Counted from the stretch's first letter, positions 13,801-22,900 are shown. The stretch is 64,000 nt of DNA from Lutjanus erythropterus (GCA_020091685.1 CM034614.1:3004724-3068723); one strand, 5' to 3'. A program made the numbers and translations. Notes: a model not told the origin generated them from the letters alone.

Positions 13801-14817
13801 CTTTTGATATAAGAAAGCATATAAATGTGCACTAATTTAAAATACAATTGATTATTTTTCACCTGTAATGTTAAATATATTAGTAGCTAAACCAAATGAA
13901 ACTACGACCATTTTTCAGTGTAAACCATGTGGGTAATGTCACATGCGTTACGTCACGTGACTTAATACTTAATTATCCAAAATTGGTATTTTTCAGGAAA
14001 TGAACAAAGAAAGCTTGTGTTTTAAAACTTGTATGCTGCTTCGTCTACTTACTACATACTTTTGACCAGTTAAATATTTGCTTGTTTTTATGTTGTATGT
14101 CTTTAAGGGGCTGATGTTTTCATTCAATTTTATTTATTTATTTATTTTTTATTTTTTGTCCACAACTAGCTGGTGACCTCCAGAAATTAACTTGAGACCC
14201 TCTTGGGGGGCCCCGACCCTCAGGTTGAAAACGCCTGCTCTACAGACCCACTCCAAGATTTATTTTCATGAATGAAAACGTTTCAAAAACATTCCCTCCT
14301 CTGATTTTTTTTTCACTTTAGCTTGTTTCTGATTGAAGTAACTGAGCGTGTTACGACTGCCCGCTGTTACGATCACCCCCAGTCTCCCCTAGCACAGTAT
14401 ATAGCCTTTCTTATGCAAAATAACAAGCAGGGCTGTTAATTTATTGACATTCAGGAAGGGTAAAATACTTTGGGTAACTTACTTTCATGTGCATAAAATG
14501 ATAAAATGTATTTTCTTTTTTATTATTCTTGCATGAGACTCAGTGAGGAGCAGATTAAACTGCAGGTAGGCGGTTCATACATTCTTAATCTGATAAACAT
14601 TAATCTGAGCTGCTTTCATTCATCATAATTCATTCATCAGTCTTCAAGTGTCCCCAGTCCTCATTGAACACTTTGCAGGAGTTCTGGTATTGTTCTAAAC
14701 GTTCTGAATGAACTGAATTCACAGGTAAGAACTGGACTCACGGGTTCCATCGAAGCGCGTGGCGATGGTGTCCAGGAAGGTGTTCTGTGGCGCGATCAGT
14801 CCCCGCATCACCGGCAT
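483..14817 (-). CDS. kcnh3: ELK-family voltage-gated K+ channel, KCNH3-like, 5' part (7 coding exons)
   Basis: This gene encodes the N-terminal 404 residues of an ether-a-go-go-like (ELK, Kv12) channel subunit, which would form plasma-membrane tetramers conducting voltage-dependent K+ current, mainly in neurons by family knowledge. Visible parts are the N-cap starting [16 protein letters not shown], a PAS domain (about 26-135), a basic linker with RRRSRAVLY and SGHLQKQ, S1 (about 229-249), S2 (about 271-291), S3 (about 310-331), S4 (340-359, [15 protein letters not shown] with K343, R346, R349, R352, K356, R359) and S5 (364-389). Joined coding exons: 14742-14817, 5203-5436, 4968-5099, 3774-3919, 2824-3082, 1826-1983 and 483-690; all phases agree. 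The pore loop, S6 and the C-terminal cyclic-nucleotide-binding-homology domain lie off the left edge. [35 protein letters not shown] and EIES favour KCNH3 over KCNH4 or KCNH8, judged from memory. ELK identity is nearly certain; the paralogue is likely. Confidence 0.95.
691..1825 (-). other. kcnh3 intron 6
   Basis: AT-rich unique-looking sequence. The only distinct element is the GT run at 1786-1817 (CA on the transcript) beside the exon 6 donor. Confidence 0.85.
1786..1817. repeat. (GT)n microsatellite next to a kcnh3 splice donor
   Basis: Sixteen GT units on the plus strand read as (CA)16 in the kcnh3 transcript, starting eight bases into the intron after the donor at 1825-1824. Confidence 0.95.
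1826..1983 (-). CDS. kcnh3: kcnh3 coding exon 6 (S2 end, S3)
   Basis: Residues 283-335 read [38 protein letters not shown] and [11 protein letters not shown], the end of S2 and all of S3. The acceptor is GTGCCAG|ATATCG and the donor GTGTG|GTATGA. On the transcript a CA repeat begins eight bases into the following intron. Confidence 0.96.
1984..3773 (-). other. kcnh3 introns 5 (1984-2823) and 4 (3083-3773)
   Basis: The span outside exon 5 (2824-3082) is ordinary AT-rich intron. I see no repeats beyond short homopolymers and no further exon. Confidence 0.75.
2824..3082 (-). CDS. kcnh3: kcnh3 coding exon 5 (S1 and start of S2)
   Basis: Residues 197-282 include [21 protein letters not shown]1 ([20 protein letters not shown]) and [13 protein letters not shown] at the start of S2. 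The S1-S2 loop [14 protein letters not shown] is the variable part. The acceptor is ATCCAG|AGTGTT and the donor ATCG|GTAAGG, 259 nt, leaving in phase 1. Confidence 0.97.
3774..3919 (-). CDS. kcnh3: kcnh3 coding exon 4 (linker between PAS and S1)
   Basis: The exon encodes [34 protein letters not shown] and KSKLKINN. The arginine-rich RRRSRAVL segment followed by a GHLQ motif is typical of ELK channels, and GFN plus SGHLQKQ resembles KCNH3. The acceptor is TTTTCAG|ATGAGG and the donor AACAAT|GTGAGA, ending in phase 0. Confidence 0.94.
3920..4967 (-). other. kcnh3 intron 3
   Basis: The intron holds the inverted-repeat element at 3976-4330; the rest is plain AT-rich sequence with no supported gene. 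Confidence 0.8.
3976..4330. mobile_element. inverted-repeat element in kcnh3 intron 3
   Basis: The left part (about 3976-4100) repeats units such as AATATTCCGAAACCCCAACA. The right part (about 4200-4325) holds reverse-complement relatives such as ACTGGGGTTTTGGAATAATA and GGTTTTCGGTCCAG. A related fragment is at about 9250-9350. Non-coding and foldback-like; I cannot name the family. Confidence 0.6.
4968..5099 (-). CDS. kcnh3: kcnh3 coding exon 3 (PAS/PAC end)
   Basis: The exon encodes [29 protein letters not shown] and an acidic linker ending NESDA. The first motif is diagnostic of ELK channels. The acceptor is ACAG|GCTCC and the donor GCTG|GTGAGA. The intron to exon 2 is only 103 nt (5100-5202). 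Confidence 0.96.
5203..5436 (-). CDS. kcnh3: kcnh3 coding exon 2 (PAS domain, first part)
   Basis: Residues 26-103 include [31 protein letters not shown] and [20 protein letters not shown], the PAS core. The acceptor TTTTTCAG precedes ACAGTAAC and the donor is AGTG|GTAAGA. Length is 234 nt, entered and left in phase 1. Confidence 0.96.
8167..8182 (+). repeat. G16 homopolymer
   Basis: Sixteen consecutive G on the plus strand, able in principle to form a G-quadruplex. The kcnh3 transcript carries C16 here. Confidence 0.95.
9865..9885. repeat. (CA)n microsatellite
   Basis: A short pure CA tract of about ten units within kcnh3 intron 1. Confidence 0.9.
10283..10400 (+). mobile_element. fragment of a common teleost dispersed repeat
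   Basis: CACCACTTTGGTCCAG, TATCTCAACAACTGTTGTAT, GGATTGCAGTGAAATATTGT, CATGGCCTCCAGAGGATGAA and CTAATTAATGACTTTTCCTG follow in the order of a repeat I recognise from many percomorph introns. Its class is not known to me. Confidence 0.65.
13735..14391. mobile_element. TIR element (AGGGGAG...TGTAACA), copy 1
   Basis: The left end AGGGGAGTCCGGGGGCAACT then GTAACA pairs with a right end that in reverse complement reads AGGGGAGACTGGGGGTGATC then GTAACA. The interior is AT-rich, non-coding, and includes another repeat end at about 14195-14245 (CCCCGACCCTCAGGTTGAAA). A shorter copy is at 20233-20516. Confidence 0.7.
14742..14817 (-). CDS. kcnh3: kcnh3 coding exon 1 (N-cap of the eag domain)
   Basis: The exon encodes residues 1-25, [16 protein letters not shown] then TIATRFDGT, the near-invariant ELK N-cap that packs against the PAS domain and shapes gating. 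The start is the ATG at 14817-14815, where family proteins begin; the frame stays open upstream but I found no closer in-frame ATG. The context of this ATG is weak (C at -3, C at +4). The donor is ACCC|GTGAG, phase 1. Confidence 0.95.
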
Positions 14818-15110
14818 CCGGGAGCGCGTCGAGCCGCGTCTCTCCCGCCGCTCGGAGCCATGGCTCTCCGTGGACACGAAGCCGGGCAGGAACCTGGACG
14901 AGTTCCCCGGCGCTCCTCCCAAACCCTGGAGGAGGGCGCCGAGCCGAGATAGCCGGGACTCCACGGTCCAAAGCCTGACGGGCGGCCGAGCACCGCGCGG
15001 GCGATCCCGGCCGAGAGGAGCGGAGAGGAGCCCGCTGGAGGCTGGAGGAGGAGGAGAGGAACGGAGGGATGGATGAAGAGGACGGATGGAGGGATGGAGG
15101 GACCGCGGAG
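14745..15110 (-). promoter_or_regulatory. GC-rich, CpG-dense 5' region of kcnh3
   Basis: Base composition becomes sharply GC- and CpG-rich around coding exon 1 and for about 300 bp upstream in the transcript direction, within otherwise AT-rich DNA. It then passes into a long pyrimidine-rich (plus strand) block. This suggests the promoter or 5' leader of kcnh3. No TATA box or transcription start could be fixed. Confidence 0.5.
14808..14861 (-). other. upstream ORF overlapping the kcnh3 start codon
   Basis: A 17-codon ORF begins at an ATG with strong context (GCC before, G after) and ends at a TGA overlapping the fourth codon of the channel, in another reading frame (peptide [17 protein letters not shown]). 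It is in the transcript only if transcription starts upstream of 14861. The channel ATG itself has weak context, so initiation here would reduce channel translation. The ORF is seen; the effect is inferred. Confidence 0.5.
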
Positions 15111-15139
15111 AGGATGGTCACATTTACGCACGGGTGTGC

Positions 15140-15320
15140 TGCAATGCAATCCCTCTCTCCTCTCCTCCTCCTCCTCCTCCTCCCCTCTTCCTCTCACACA
15201 AACACTTTTCTCTCTCTTTCTGTTTTTTTTTTCTCTCTTTCCTCTGCCTGCACCAGCCTGTCTGTCCCTCTGTCTCTCTGTCTGTCTCTCTGTCTCTCTG
15301 TCTGGTGTTGTCTATTTCAG
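15140..15320. repeat. pyrimidine-rich low-complexity block (plus strand)
   Basis: About 180 bp are dominated by CTC, CTCT and CTGT runs on the plus strand, so a kcnh3 transcript reading through would be GA-rich. Such mirror-like polypurine tracts can form triplex DNA near promoters, which is inference only. Confidence 0.8.
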
Positions 15321-15635
15321 GCTGATGAGTCAAAGATTGTCTTTATTTTAGTTTTTCTTCATCTCTCCACCACTTTCTCTCTCGTTTCACACTTCAGCTG
15401 CAAAATGTGTCACTTCAAGAACAAAGTGAATATTTTAATCAGGATGGACCAAATATTCAAACAGGAATAAATGCAGACATGACCGTCAGATTTGACTCAC
15501 TCTTTGTTCTTCAGAAGCAAATCCATTCCTCCAAGATTTAATATAGGTTTAATTTTTAATTTTTTAAAGATGATTTTCTCAATTTAAACATCAGTGATTG
15601 CAACATTGTTGTTTTTTGGCTCAAATGTACAATAT

Positions 15636-16045
15636 GGTTCTTCGTAGAACCCTCAGATGACCAGGTGAAACCAGATTCTACATGAAACCCTTGGAAGATA
15701 AAGGGGTCTTAGGTAGAACCTCCTGTGTGGGTTCAAGATGAAACCCTTGGAAAATAAAAGGGTTCTACATAGAACCTCCTGGACAGGTGAAAGATATAAA
15801 AGGGCTCTTGGGAGACCCCCTGCTGGGTGGGTTCTAGATGAAACCCATGGGTTCTTGTTTGCACCCTTAGAAAGTGAAAAGGCTCTGGATAGAGGCCCCA
15901 GGGTTCTGAGTGGAACCATTACAGCATGGAAAGGTTCTCTCATATTCATAGGCTCTGGGGGGAACCTTTAACAGATGGATCTTGGAATTGCCCTTTATCT
16001 GGAACCAAAAAGGGTTACTCTGAGGGTTCAAGCTGAAGAACCCTA
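15636..16045. repeat. imperfect tandem GGTTCT/AGAACC repeat, locus 1
   Basis: The block repeats degenerate units containing GGTTCTA, AGAACC, GAAACCCTTGG and TGAAAAGG. Many units are self-complementary, for example GGTTCT-ACAT-AGAACC near 15768. A related shorter block lies at 61260-61375. It resembles a dispersed fish repeat family that I cannot name. Confidence 0.75.
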
Positions 16046-16274
16046 TCTGGTTTTAGTTACCACCTTTATTTCTAAGAGTATAAATTACTCTTAAATATTA
16101 AGTGGGTTTTTGTGGAACGTGTTCTCCACTGGAGAAATTCTCATGTGTGTACTTTGTGTGATGTGTTCTGTCTTGTATATGTGATGTTCTCACTCGAGGC
16201 TACAGCAGCAGCAGCAGCTGTAATGTGGATCTGACAGCATGAACCGGAGAACATGATTAAAGATCTAGCTCTGA

Positions 16275-16490
16275 GCGTTCTGTGCAGTTTGCATGTTCTC
16301 CTTGTGTGAGTTCCTCTGGTTGCTGCAGTTTTCTCCCACAGTCCGATGACAGGAACGTTAATTGGCGCCTCTTAATTCCCTGTAGGTTCTCTGAATGTTC
16401 CTGACAGACTGGAGACCAGTGCAGGGCATCCCAGTGTGGACTGGGAGGGCAGGTATTGATAATGGATCAATGGATAGATACAAATTATGT
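16275..16490 (+). mobile_element. degenerate copy of a widespread fish dispersed repeat
   Basis: It contains the recognisable order GTGCAGTTTGCATGTTCTCC, TTCTCCCACAGTCC, a CTCTGAATGTTCC-like part, CAGACTGGAGACCAGTGCAG and an AATGGATNAATGGAT-like end. I recognise this as one of the commonest repeat families in teleost introns; its class is not certain to me. Confidence 0.65.
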
Positions 16491-16572
16491 TGATCAATAC
16501 ATGATTGATGTCTAATTGCTCCTGTTTTTGGCAGCTTGTTGAGGTTTATTAACAAACTAATAAACCTACAAT

Positions 16573-16855
16573 AAACATAAAATAAATAATTAATTATTAA
16601 TCGATTCTTAAATTAAGCTGCATCTATTTTGAGTCTTTTTTAATTAAGAAAAAGTCAAATTTCTCTGATTTCAGTTTCTTAAATGAGAATATTTTCTGCT
16701 TTCTTTGCTCCTCTCTGACAGTAAACTGAATATCTTTGAGTTGAGGAAAAAAAAAGACATTTGAGGACATCATCTTGGACTTTAATCAACATGTTCTGAC
16801 ATTTTATGGACCAAACAACTAAAATAATCAACCAATTAAAACTAAAAACACTATA
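16573..16855 (-). mobile_element. MITE-like element (TGCAAC...ATTAATC family), copy A
   Basis: In minus orientation it carries the family core: TTTGGTCCATAAAATGTCAG, a CAAGATGATGTCCTCAAATG-type segment, CTCAAAGATATTCAGTTTAC and TAATCGATTAAT-like ends. The same core is in copies B (17729-18040), C (24690-24800, partial) and D (43051-43275). No coding capacity is seen. Confidence 0.75.
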
Positions 16856-17728
16856 TTAAGCTAAACAATTTCACTGGTGATATAAATAAGGAGACAGCGC
16901 CCCCTACAGGACATGAAGCTCAAGTGACACCAACATTATCATGAGGACAAATAATCAATAATCATGAAAATAACTCTTATCAAACAGAATCAGTTAGTCC
17001 TTAAAATGTATGGAGTCACAACAGAGCCATGAAAAGAAATCTGTAATGAATAAATATGGAAATAAAATATGAACATCTTAATTTATTTTCACATTTATTT
17101 ATTTTTTATAGTTTTAAAACTATATATTTTTTTTTTTATTTCTGAACATTTATTCACTTCATTTGATATAATTGATTTATGTCTGTCCTTTATTTTTCTT
17201 ATTATATTTTATTTATTTCTCTCATGTTACTTTTGCTCGAGTGATGGAGAAGATTTGACGGCTCAGACTGGACAGGAAGTTGATTTACAGCTTGGCCCTG
17301 CAAGGAGAAGCAAAAACAACAAAGGGAAAAATAAAGGAATAAAAAGAAATTAAAAACATGACCAAAATATATGTGTAAAAAAATAAAATATAAGATTCAG
17401 GCTGCAGGCCTGCAGTGAGCTCTCCATGGTGCTGAAGAGCTTCAGTGGGAACCATCAGATACTTTTCACTCCTGAGTAAAAACATGGTGTTGATTTTGTT
17501 CATTTAATTTAATCAGAGTGAATCGTTTCAGCTGTGGAGAAGAAGAGAAGAGAGAAGGACGAGATTACTTTAAAAATGTAATCTGATACAGTTACTAATC
17601 ACCTGTTAAAGAATGTAGCCAGTAATGTAATCAAAGTATCAAAATATTAAAGTAATGTAACTTATTTTTGGATTACCTCAATATAAAACATGGTGAGATT
17701 GTTTAGCCTAATTTTTAGCCTGTTTTTA

Positions 17729-18040
17729 GGGCTGCAACTGATGATTATTTTCATCATTTATTAATCAGTAGGTTGTTTTCTCAACCAATCGATCAGTTGT
17801 TTGGTCCATAAAATGTCAGAAAGTGTTGAAAAGTGTTGATCAAAGTCCAAGATGACGTCCTCAAATGTCTCGTTTCGTCCACAGCTCAAAGATATTCAGC
17901 ATATTCACATAATATTCACATTTAAGAAGCTGAAATCAGACTTTTTTTAATTAAAAAATGATTCTAAATAATTAATCAGTTCTCAAAATAGATGCAGATT
18001 AATTTAATAGTTGATTAATGATGGATTAATAGTTGCACCT
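17729..18040 (+). mobile_element. MITE-like element (TGCAAC...ATTAATC family), copy B, near full length
   Basis: This is the most complete copy. It starts GGGCTGCAACTGATGATTA, has the core TTGTTTGGTCCATAAAATG and CAAGATGACGTCCTCAAATG, and ends ATTAATAGTTGCACCT, which pairs with the start as a terminal inverted repeat. Non-autonomous and hAT-like by general appearance; the superfamily is a guess. Confidence 0.8.
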
Positions 18041-18954
18041 ACAACAAACATTAAAGACACAAAATGTCATTTATTTTTTCACTAGAGGCCATGAAAATGT
18101 GCACTGTGCAGGGTAGTATATCGTTCTTTATTTTAAAATTATAATCCTATCAATAATCCCAATCTTTGCTAAATGTAAGTGTGTTTGTGCATCACATGAC
18201 TCCTCCTCTGTTCCTCTGAGCTTCTTGTTTTGCAGCTGATGAAGACGACCAGCAGATGTCAGGGCAGGATTATTCACAGCTTCAGCATCTCCACACTGAC
18301 GTAATGCAGTGAAGTCTGCATGAACACCAGCAGCATTTTCTCATCATTTTACTCTCAAAGCAAAAGCTGTACCGTCCTTTAATATTACAGCCTGTTTTTT
18401 ACAGACTGAATCATGATTTCAGTCTCATTTCCAAAAGAACAGAGAAAACAGTTCATTACACAAAGTGTTGTGTTTAATTATAAATCAGAACAGAGATGAG
18501 AAAGAAAAAAGAAAATTGCTGTTGCACAATATTTTTGCTTATTTATTTTTTTTCTCTCATTTTTGCTCGTTTTCTAGTGTAATACTCTGTAATATTATGT
18601 ATATTTTCATCAAATCTGAAGAAGAGAAATGACTGAGCTTTAACTTTCAGTTTGGTAGAGCACAATTCAGTTTAACTTATTTTATCTTATTAAAAAATAT
18701 GAATTTAATACAACCTGATTAATCTTCTCTACCACTTGATTTAGTGTGTAATGCTAGAAAAGTCCACTAGATGTCGCTGTCTCCTTAAATATTCCAGCTT
18801 TCCTGTTTGCTTCCAGTCCAGAAATCAGACACAATTTATATTTCACTACTGTATGACTGACCATTCATGTTTTTTTAAAATTATTAATTTAATGTTGTCC
18901 TACTATTTACATATATTAATACTCTGACAGTTTTTTTTCCAGTCTAAAAACAGA

Positions 18955-19170
18955 AAATCAGAATCAGAAATAATTTATTGATCCCCCAAGGGAAATTTTT
19001 TATGTTAAGGTGCTTCCGTTCAAGAAAAGAAATATATTATAAATAAATAAATAAATAAAAAGTAAGTATAGAGAATTATAAGAATAGAAAGTGATATGTA
19101 AAAACATATACATTATTCTACAATATATAAAAGAAGTAATATAACAATAATAACAAATATATACAAAAAA
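18955..19170 (+). mobile_element. non-LTR retroposon 3'-end fragment (teleost type)
   Basis: The motif ATCAGAAATAATTTATTGAT followed by CCCCCAAGGGAAATT is a common signature in fish genomes and is usually the 3' end of a non-LTR retroposon. It is followed by an AT-rich stretch with (AAAT)n. Class assignment is from memory. Confidence 0.55.
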
Positions 19171-19486
19171 CACAATCAAATTAAGCTAAGGTAAAATGGG
19201 CAATTTTCTATGATTTAAAAAAACTTCTAATCATTCATTGCTGTTAGTATATTTAATTTTATTCCATTATATATAAGCTGAAATGAATCTTTATTAAAAT
19301 GAAGCTCGCATCTTTAACTGTAACTGTTAATCACTTTATAGACAAGAAAATTTCCATTTTTCCCACGGTAGTGAAGGTGTCACACAGCGCGCGAGGCTGA
19401 AGATGCCAACATGTCGGATGTTATTATGCGTCCTGAGTGAAACGTTCACATACCGCTGCATTAAAGCGGAAACCAATTAAACCTGG

Positions 19487-19518
19487 GCTCAGCCAATGGC
19501 GCGCGCCATTGGCTGAGC
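19487..19518. promoter_or_regulatory. 32-bp perfect palindrome with paired CCAAT boxes
   Basis: The left arm GCTCAGCCAATGGCGC is followed at once by its exact reverse complement. Each arm holds a CCAAT pentamer in opposite orientation (19493-19497 and 19508-19512), the recognition core for NF-Y. All 16 base pairs match and the next pair outwards does not. Confidence 0.85.
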
Positions 19519-19681
19519 GTATGGGCGCGCGCCTCTCTCTCTCGCATCACTCCGAGCGCTCGCGACAGCTGCGGATGCGTGCGACGGAAGGGGGTGGGAG
19601 TGGGACGGTCTCGCGCCCCGCTGTCCTGCTCCCCGTCTTCCTCCTGCCTCCTCACAGCGAACATCAGCTACACACACAACC

Positions 19682-19702
19682 ATGGCGAGATTTAACGCCT
19701 AG
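19682..19702 (+). other. upstream ORF in the fam184a leader, strong start context
   Basis: ACCATGG gives an optimal start context, and the reading frame MARFNA then stops at TAG, 73 bases before the fam184a ATG and in a different frame. If the mRNA starts upstream of it, ribosomes must reinitiate or leak to reach the main ORF. The sequence is seen; the role is inferred. Confidence 0.5.
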
Positions 19703-19775
19703 CAGCTCCCGCTCCGTTTTATTCTAAATTTTTACAGCCGTCGAGTTCGGGTTTATCCCCCCCCCGTTAAAAAAA

Positions 19776-19940
19776 ATGGCGACGGGGGCAGGCTGGCAGC
19801 CTCCGTACAACACCTCGACTAGCAGCACCAAATATACCCCCTCACCGACGTCCACGATGTTTTACGACGGGAGTTTGACGCTGGAATACACTCAAGACCT
19901 GCATCTGAAGATGAGCAAGAAGATAGCACAACTGACCAAG
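19776..19940 (+). CDS. fam184a: fam184a exon 1 (start codon)
   Basis: Residues 1-55 begin MATGAGWQPPYNTSTSS and end DLHLKMSKKIAQLTK. The start is the ATG at 19776 with A at -3 and G at +4. The Ser/Thr/Pro-rich beginning is variable and probably disordered; the coiled coil starts near DLHLKM. The donor is AAG|GTCTGT, phase 0. Confidence 0.95.
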
Positions 19941-22900
19941 GTCTGTTGATGTGAATGAATGACGTAGGATGTAGTAGCCATAGATATTTGGTAGTGCCTC
20001 AGTCATTCGGGGCAGGTTGGGATGTTGGTGCTGCTGTGGGATGGGATGGGATGTCATTTGTAAACATGCTCATAACAGGAAGGATGTGTGGCTATTTTAT
20101 GGCATTTTTTGCATGGACTTTGGTGCAGGTTAGCATGTGTGATGCTTATGTTTGTTGTGTTGGTATTTTGGAGCAGATTTGATGGTTTATCACTGCATCT
20201 TCACAGGGTTCATAGGTCACTGTTAAAGAAATAGGGGAGACTTGGGATGATTGCAACAACCTACCCGCTAATTAGCCTAACCCTGGGGTGAAGCATATTA
20301 AAATGCATTAAATTTCTCTGATTAACTTTTGCTTTGTGTCTAAATAAGCACAGTATGCTACAAACATGCATTTATTTTACAAAAATATAATCATTTATTT
20401 ACACAAAAATATTAGGATTCAAATAAGGCAGTTTTGATGAATTCTTGACAGAACTACGGCTCATGAGTAAGGCTTATTGCAGCTGTCCCCTGTTATAACC
20501 GTCCCTGGTCTACCCTGCAGAGGTAAAGTGTGATTCTGAGGTGAATAGGTGGTGGAATTTTGTGCAAAACGTACCTAGAAAGAGTTTGTATTCTCCCGTG
20601 GTCTCACTACTACTCATAGTAGCCCATACTGTACTGTGACCAGACAGTATTTCATGAGCGATTACACTAAAAGCTGCAAGTTCTCCCCATGCCCAGAGGA
20701 ATGTGTTGCTGTGCCACACCGCCACAGTTTAACCTGTGCATGTTTCTCTGCCATCATCACGGGGCTGCCGCCACCACTGAAGGGCTTAGGGAAGTTATGT
20801 AATCTTGGAGGGATGCAGGGGTTTGCCAGAGCTGCTTCTTTGTACTCCACCTGAAACCAGTGTAGGATGGATCGGCTGCAGGGGTGTTGTTCTGTAGTAG
20901 ATCATTTAAGGTGGCAGCTCTGCTTTAAAGCATCTATAGGTGTTTTTTCTTAGATAAAATGTAAATAAAGCGGTTTGTGTGATCGAGGTGTTGAAGAGGA
21001 GACTGAAGCAGCGAATAGAGGAGAGAAGATTTTACGTAACAGGCATGGTGATAGTATCCCAGTCCAGATTTAGACACTGTGTACAGTAGGATAAGCTGTA
21101 CAGATACACAACATTGCAAATAGATTGGAGATGTGGATATCAGGGATTATAAAGCAGCAGTGTCAGTGGTTGATTAAAATGATCTGCTGTGGTGGAGCAG
21201 AGATTGGCAAGACAATGACAGCAGAATTAAAGTCTGTGTGGAGATTTCGTGCTCCTCGAACCGCAGACACGGAGGTTAGGTGATCTGCAGACTGACGATG
21301 ATAGACAATCTGACAAATCTGTCCGTGGCGTCTGTTGTCTGGGGCATGCTGGGAAAGGCTTCACGAGCAGGATAAGAGAGTAAGATGCAGGGATGGACAG
21401 TCATTGATCCAGTGAGAACAAAAGATTCACCTCAGCAATACAAATTACAAAGGCCTTTTCCACGGCAGCCATATTGATATGAAGGAGGGTAAATGCAGGT
21501 GTTACTGTTGATTAAGGCCGTGTTCCATTTAGTGTAGCAGAGCCTTTCCAGTGTGCCAACTTGCACAACCTGACTCTGTTTTTACCTGAATGGAACAGAG
21601 TTAGGGCCTGAGCAATGCTGGATTTTCGGGGCCAATGCCAGTACTGATATTAGTAAGTAATATTTTACCGTTTAACAATAAACTTTACTGTCCAAAATGA
21701 TATCAGGACACTGGAAGAGTAAACTCATCTGTGTTTTCAATAATTATGAATAAAAAAAGACAAATAGAACAAAATATGTAGCCTAAAGGATAAAGTATCC
21801 TAGCTAACGAATTAAAAACCATTATGCATTATGTTAGGTAGACTGATATATCTGGGATCGGCCAATATTGGGATGATAATTTCGGTCAATTGATACTACT
21901 GTTTTATAACAAAATGGCTGCTGTGATAAAGGCCGAACACAAACCATCATCTGGCTTTTGTCCTCAGCGTGAAAGGGTAAAATCAGCATTCAGTCCCGGG
22001 TCTGCAGTAGTCGCAGGTATTTATCGGCTCCAGCTGTGATCGGCAGTGATGTAAACGTGACATCCAGGTGTACATTTTAATGTTTGCATTCCATATGTGG
22101 TTAAATATTGTCAAAAGTTGGATATTTAATATAACAGGATGGCTGCAGGTCCTCAAAAAGTCTTGGAAGGTCTTAAAATTAGTATTTATTAACTTATTAA
22201 CTACTTATTATTAACACCAAGTGCAAAATGTCTCTTTTGTCCTCTTGCATACTGTAATGTTTTTGCAGACTTTGTCCTCTGGTGACCACTGTTGTGTCTG
22301 TCTGGATGACATGGAGGAGCTAGCAGGTCAGCTAAAGTTAACCTACAAACACTCCCTTTTTCCAGTGCTTCCAGAGCAGGTCTCATTCTTATCATTGCAC
22401 CAGTCAACTTTAAACTGGTGACTCACGCTGCACAGTCCCTCACACATTCACTACTGAGAATAAGAGGAACGATCAGCTAAATAATATCCGGGAAATATTG
22501 GTCCAACTCCACCGACGGCCCAAAGACAAGCTGTAAAAAGGAGCAGCCAGTCAGACTAAATTCACTATGACAACAGACTGTAGGCTAAATGAGACAGGAT
22601 GGCATTTACCTGTTTATTTAAAATCCATGTATAAACTATAAATCAGTGAACCACAATAAAAATATGACTCTCTAAATGATTCTGGCACTCTGCCCTGATA
22701 CAGCCTGATTCAGACTCTGCCTGCAGGACAGTTAGAGTGACAATATATGTATTCACTCAGAAGATTGTGCCTTTATTTTCACATTTGATGTTTAAATTAA
22801 ATTGAATTAAATGTTTGCATTAAAAAGTAACTCGCTGATCCACATAGGCAGCTTGTATATGATCAGCTCTGTGACTCTGTGTGTCTCTGGACTCTGACGT

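Larger units (their letters stand above)
5437..14741 (-). other. kcnh3 intron 1 (9.3 kb)
   Basis: No exon is supported in this intron. It holds a two-copy AAAGTGCCCTTT motif at 6505-6575, a repeat-free stretch at 6760-7330, a 16-G run at 8167-8182, a relative of the foldback repeat at 9250-9350, a CA tract at 9865-9885, a common fish repeat at 10283-10400, and a large TIR element at 13735-14391. The remainder is AT-rich with nothing recognised. Confidence 0.8.
14965..19379. other. intergenic region between kcnh3 and fam184a
   Basis: No coding exon is supported here. Beyond the kcnh3 GC-rich flank and pyrimidine block, it holds the GGTTCT/AGAACC repeat, a common fish repeat, two MITE copies (A and B), a retroposon 3' fragment and AT-rich DNA. 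The kcnh3 start codon and the fam184a start codon are about 5 kb apart. Confidence 0.8.
19380..19810 (+). promoter_or_regulatory. CpG-dense promoter/5' leader of fam184a
   Basis: An abrupt CpG-dense island (GCGCGC runs, CGCTCGCGACAG) covers about 400 bp up to coding exon 1. It contains a CCAAT box at 19473 and a perfect palindrome with two more at 19493 and 19508 (inverted). No TATA box is evident, as usual for CpG-island promoters. The transcription start is not defined; most likely it lies between the palindrome and about 19680. Confidence 0.65.

Noticed and set aside
14818..14964. In-frame upstream extension of the kcnh3 start
   Set aside because: The frame stays open but offers no ATG nearby, and ELK proteins begin at MPxMxG; a GTG start is not credible in a vertebrate here.
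14738..15197. Long open frames on both strands around kcnh3 exon 1
   Set aside because: They come from GC-rich sequence lacking stops. Only the MPVM frame matches a family; only the short strong-context upstream ATG at 14861 is kept as an upstream ORF.
15201..15330. Cys/Ser/Leu-rich open frames after kcnh3
   Set aside because: They are translations of the CTCT/CTGT pyrimidine block in all frames.
14742..19776. Shared bidirectional promoter for the two genes
   Set aside because: Start codons are about 5 kb apart with separate CpG-dense regions and transposon copies between them; classical bidirectional promoters span under about 1 kb.
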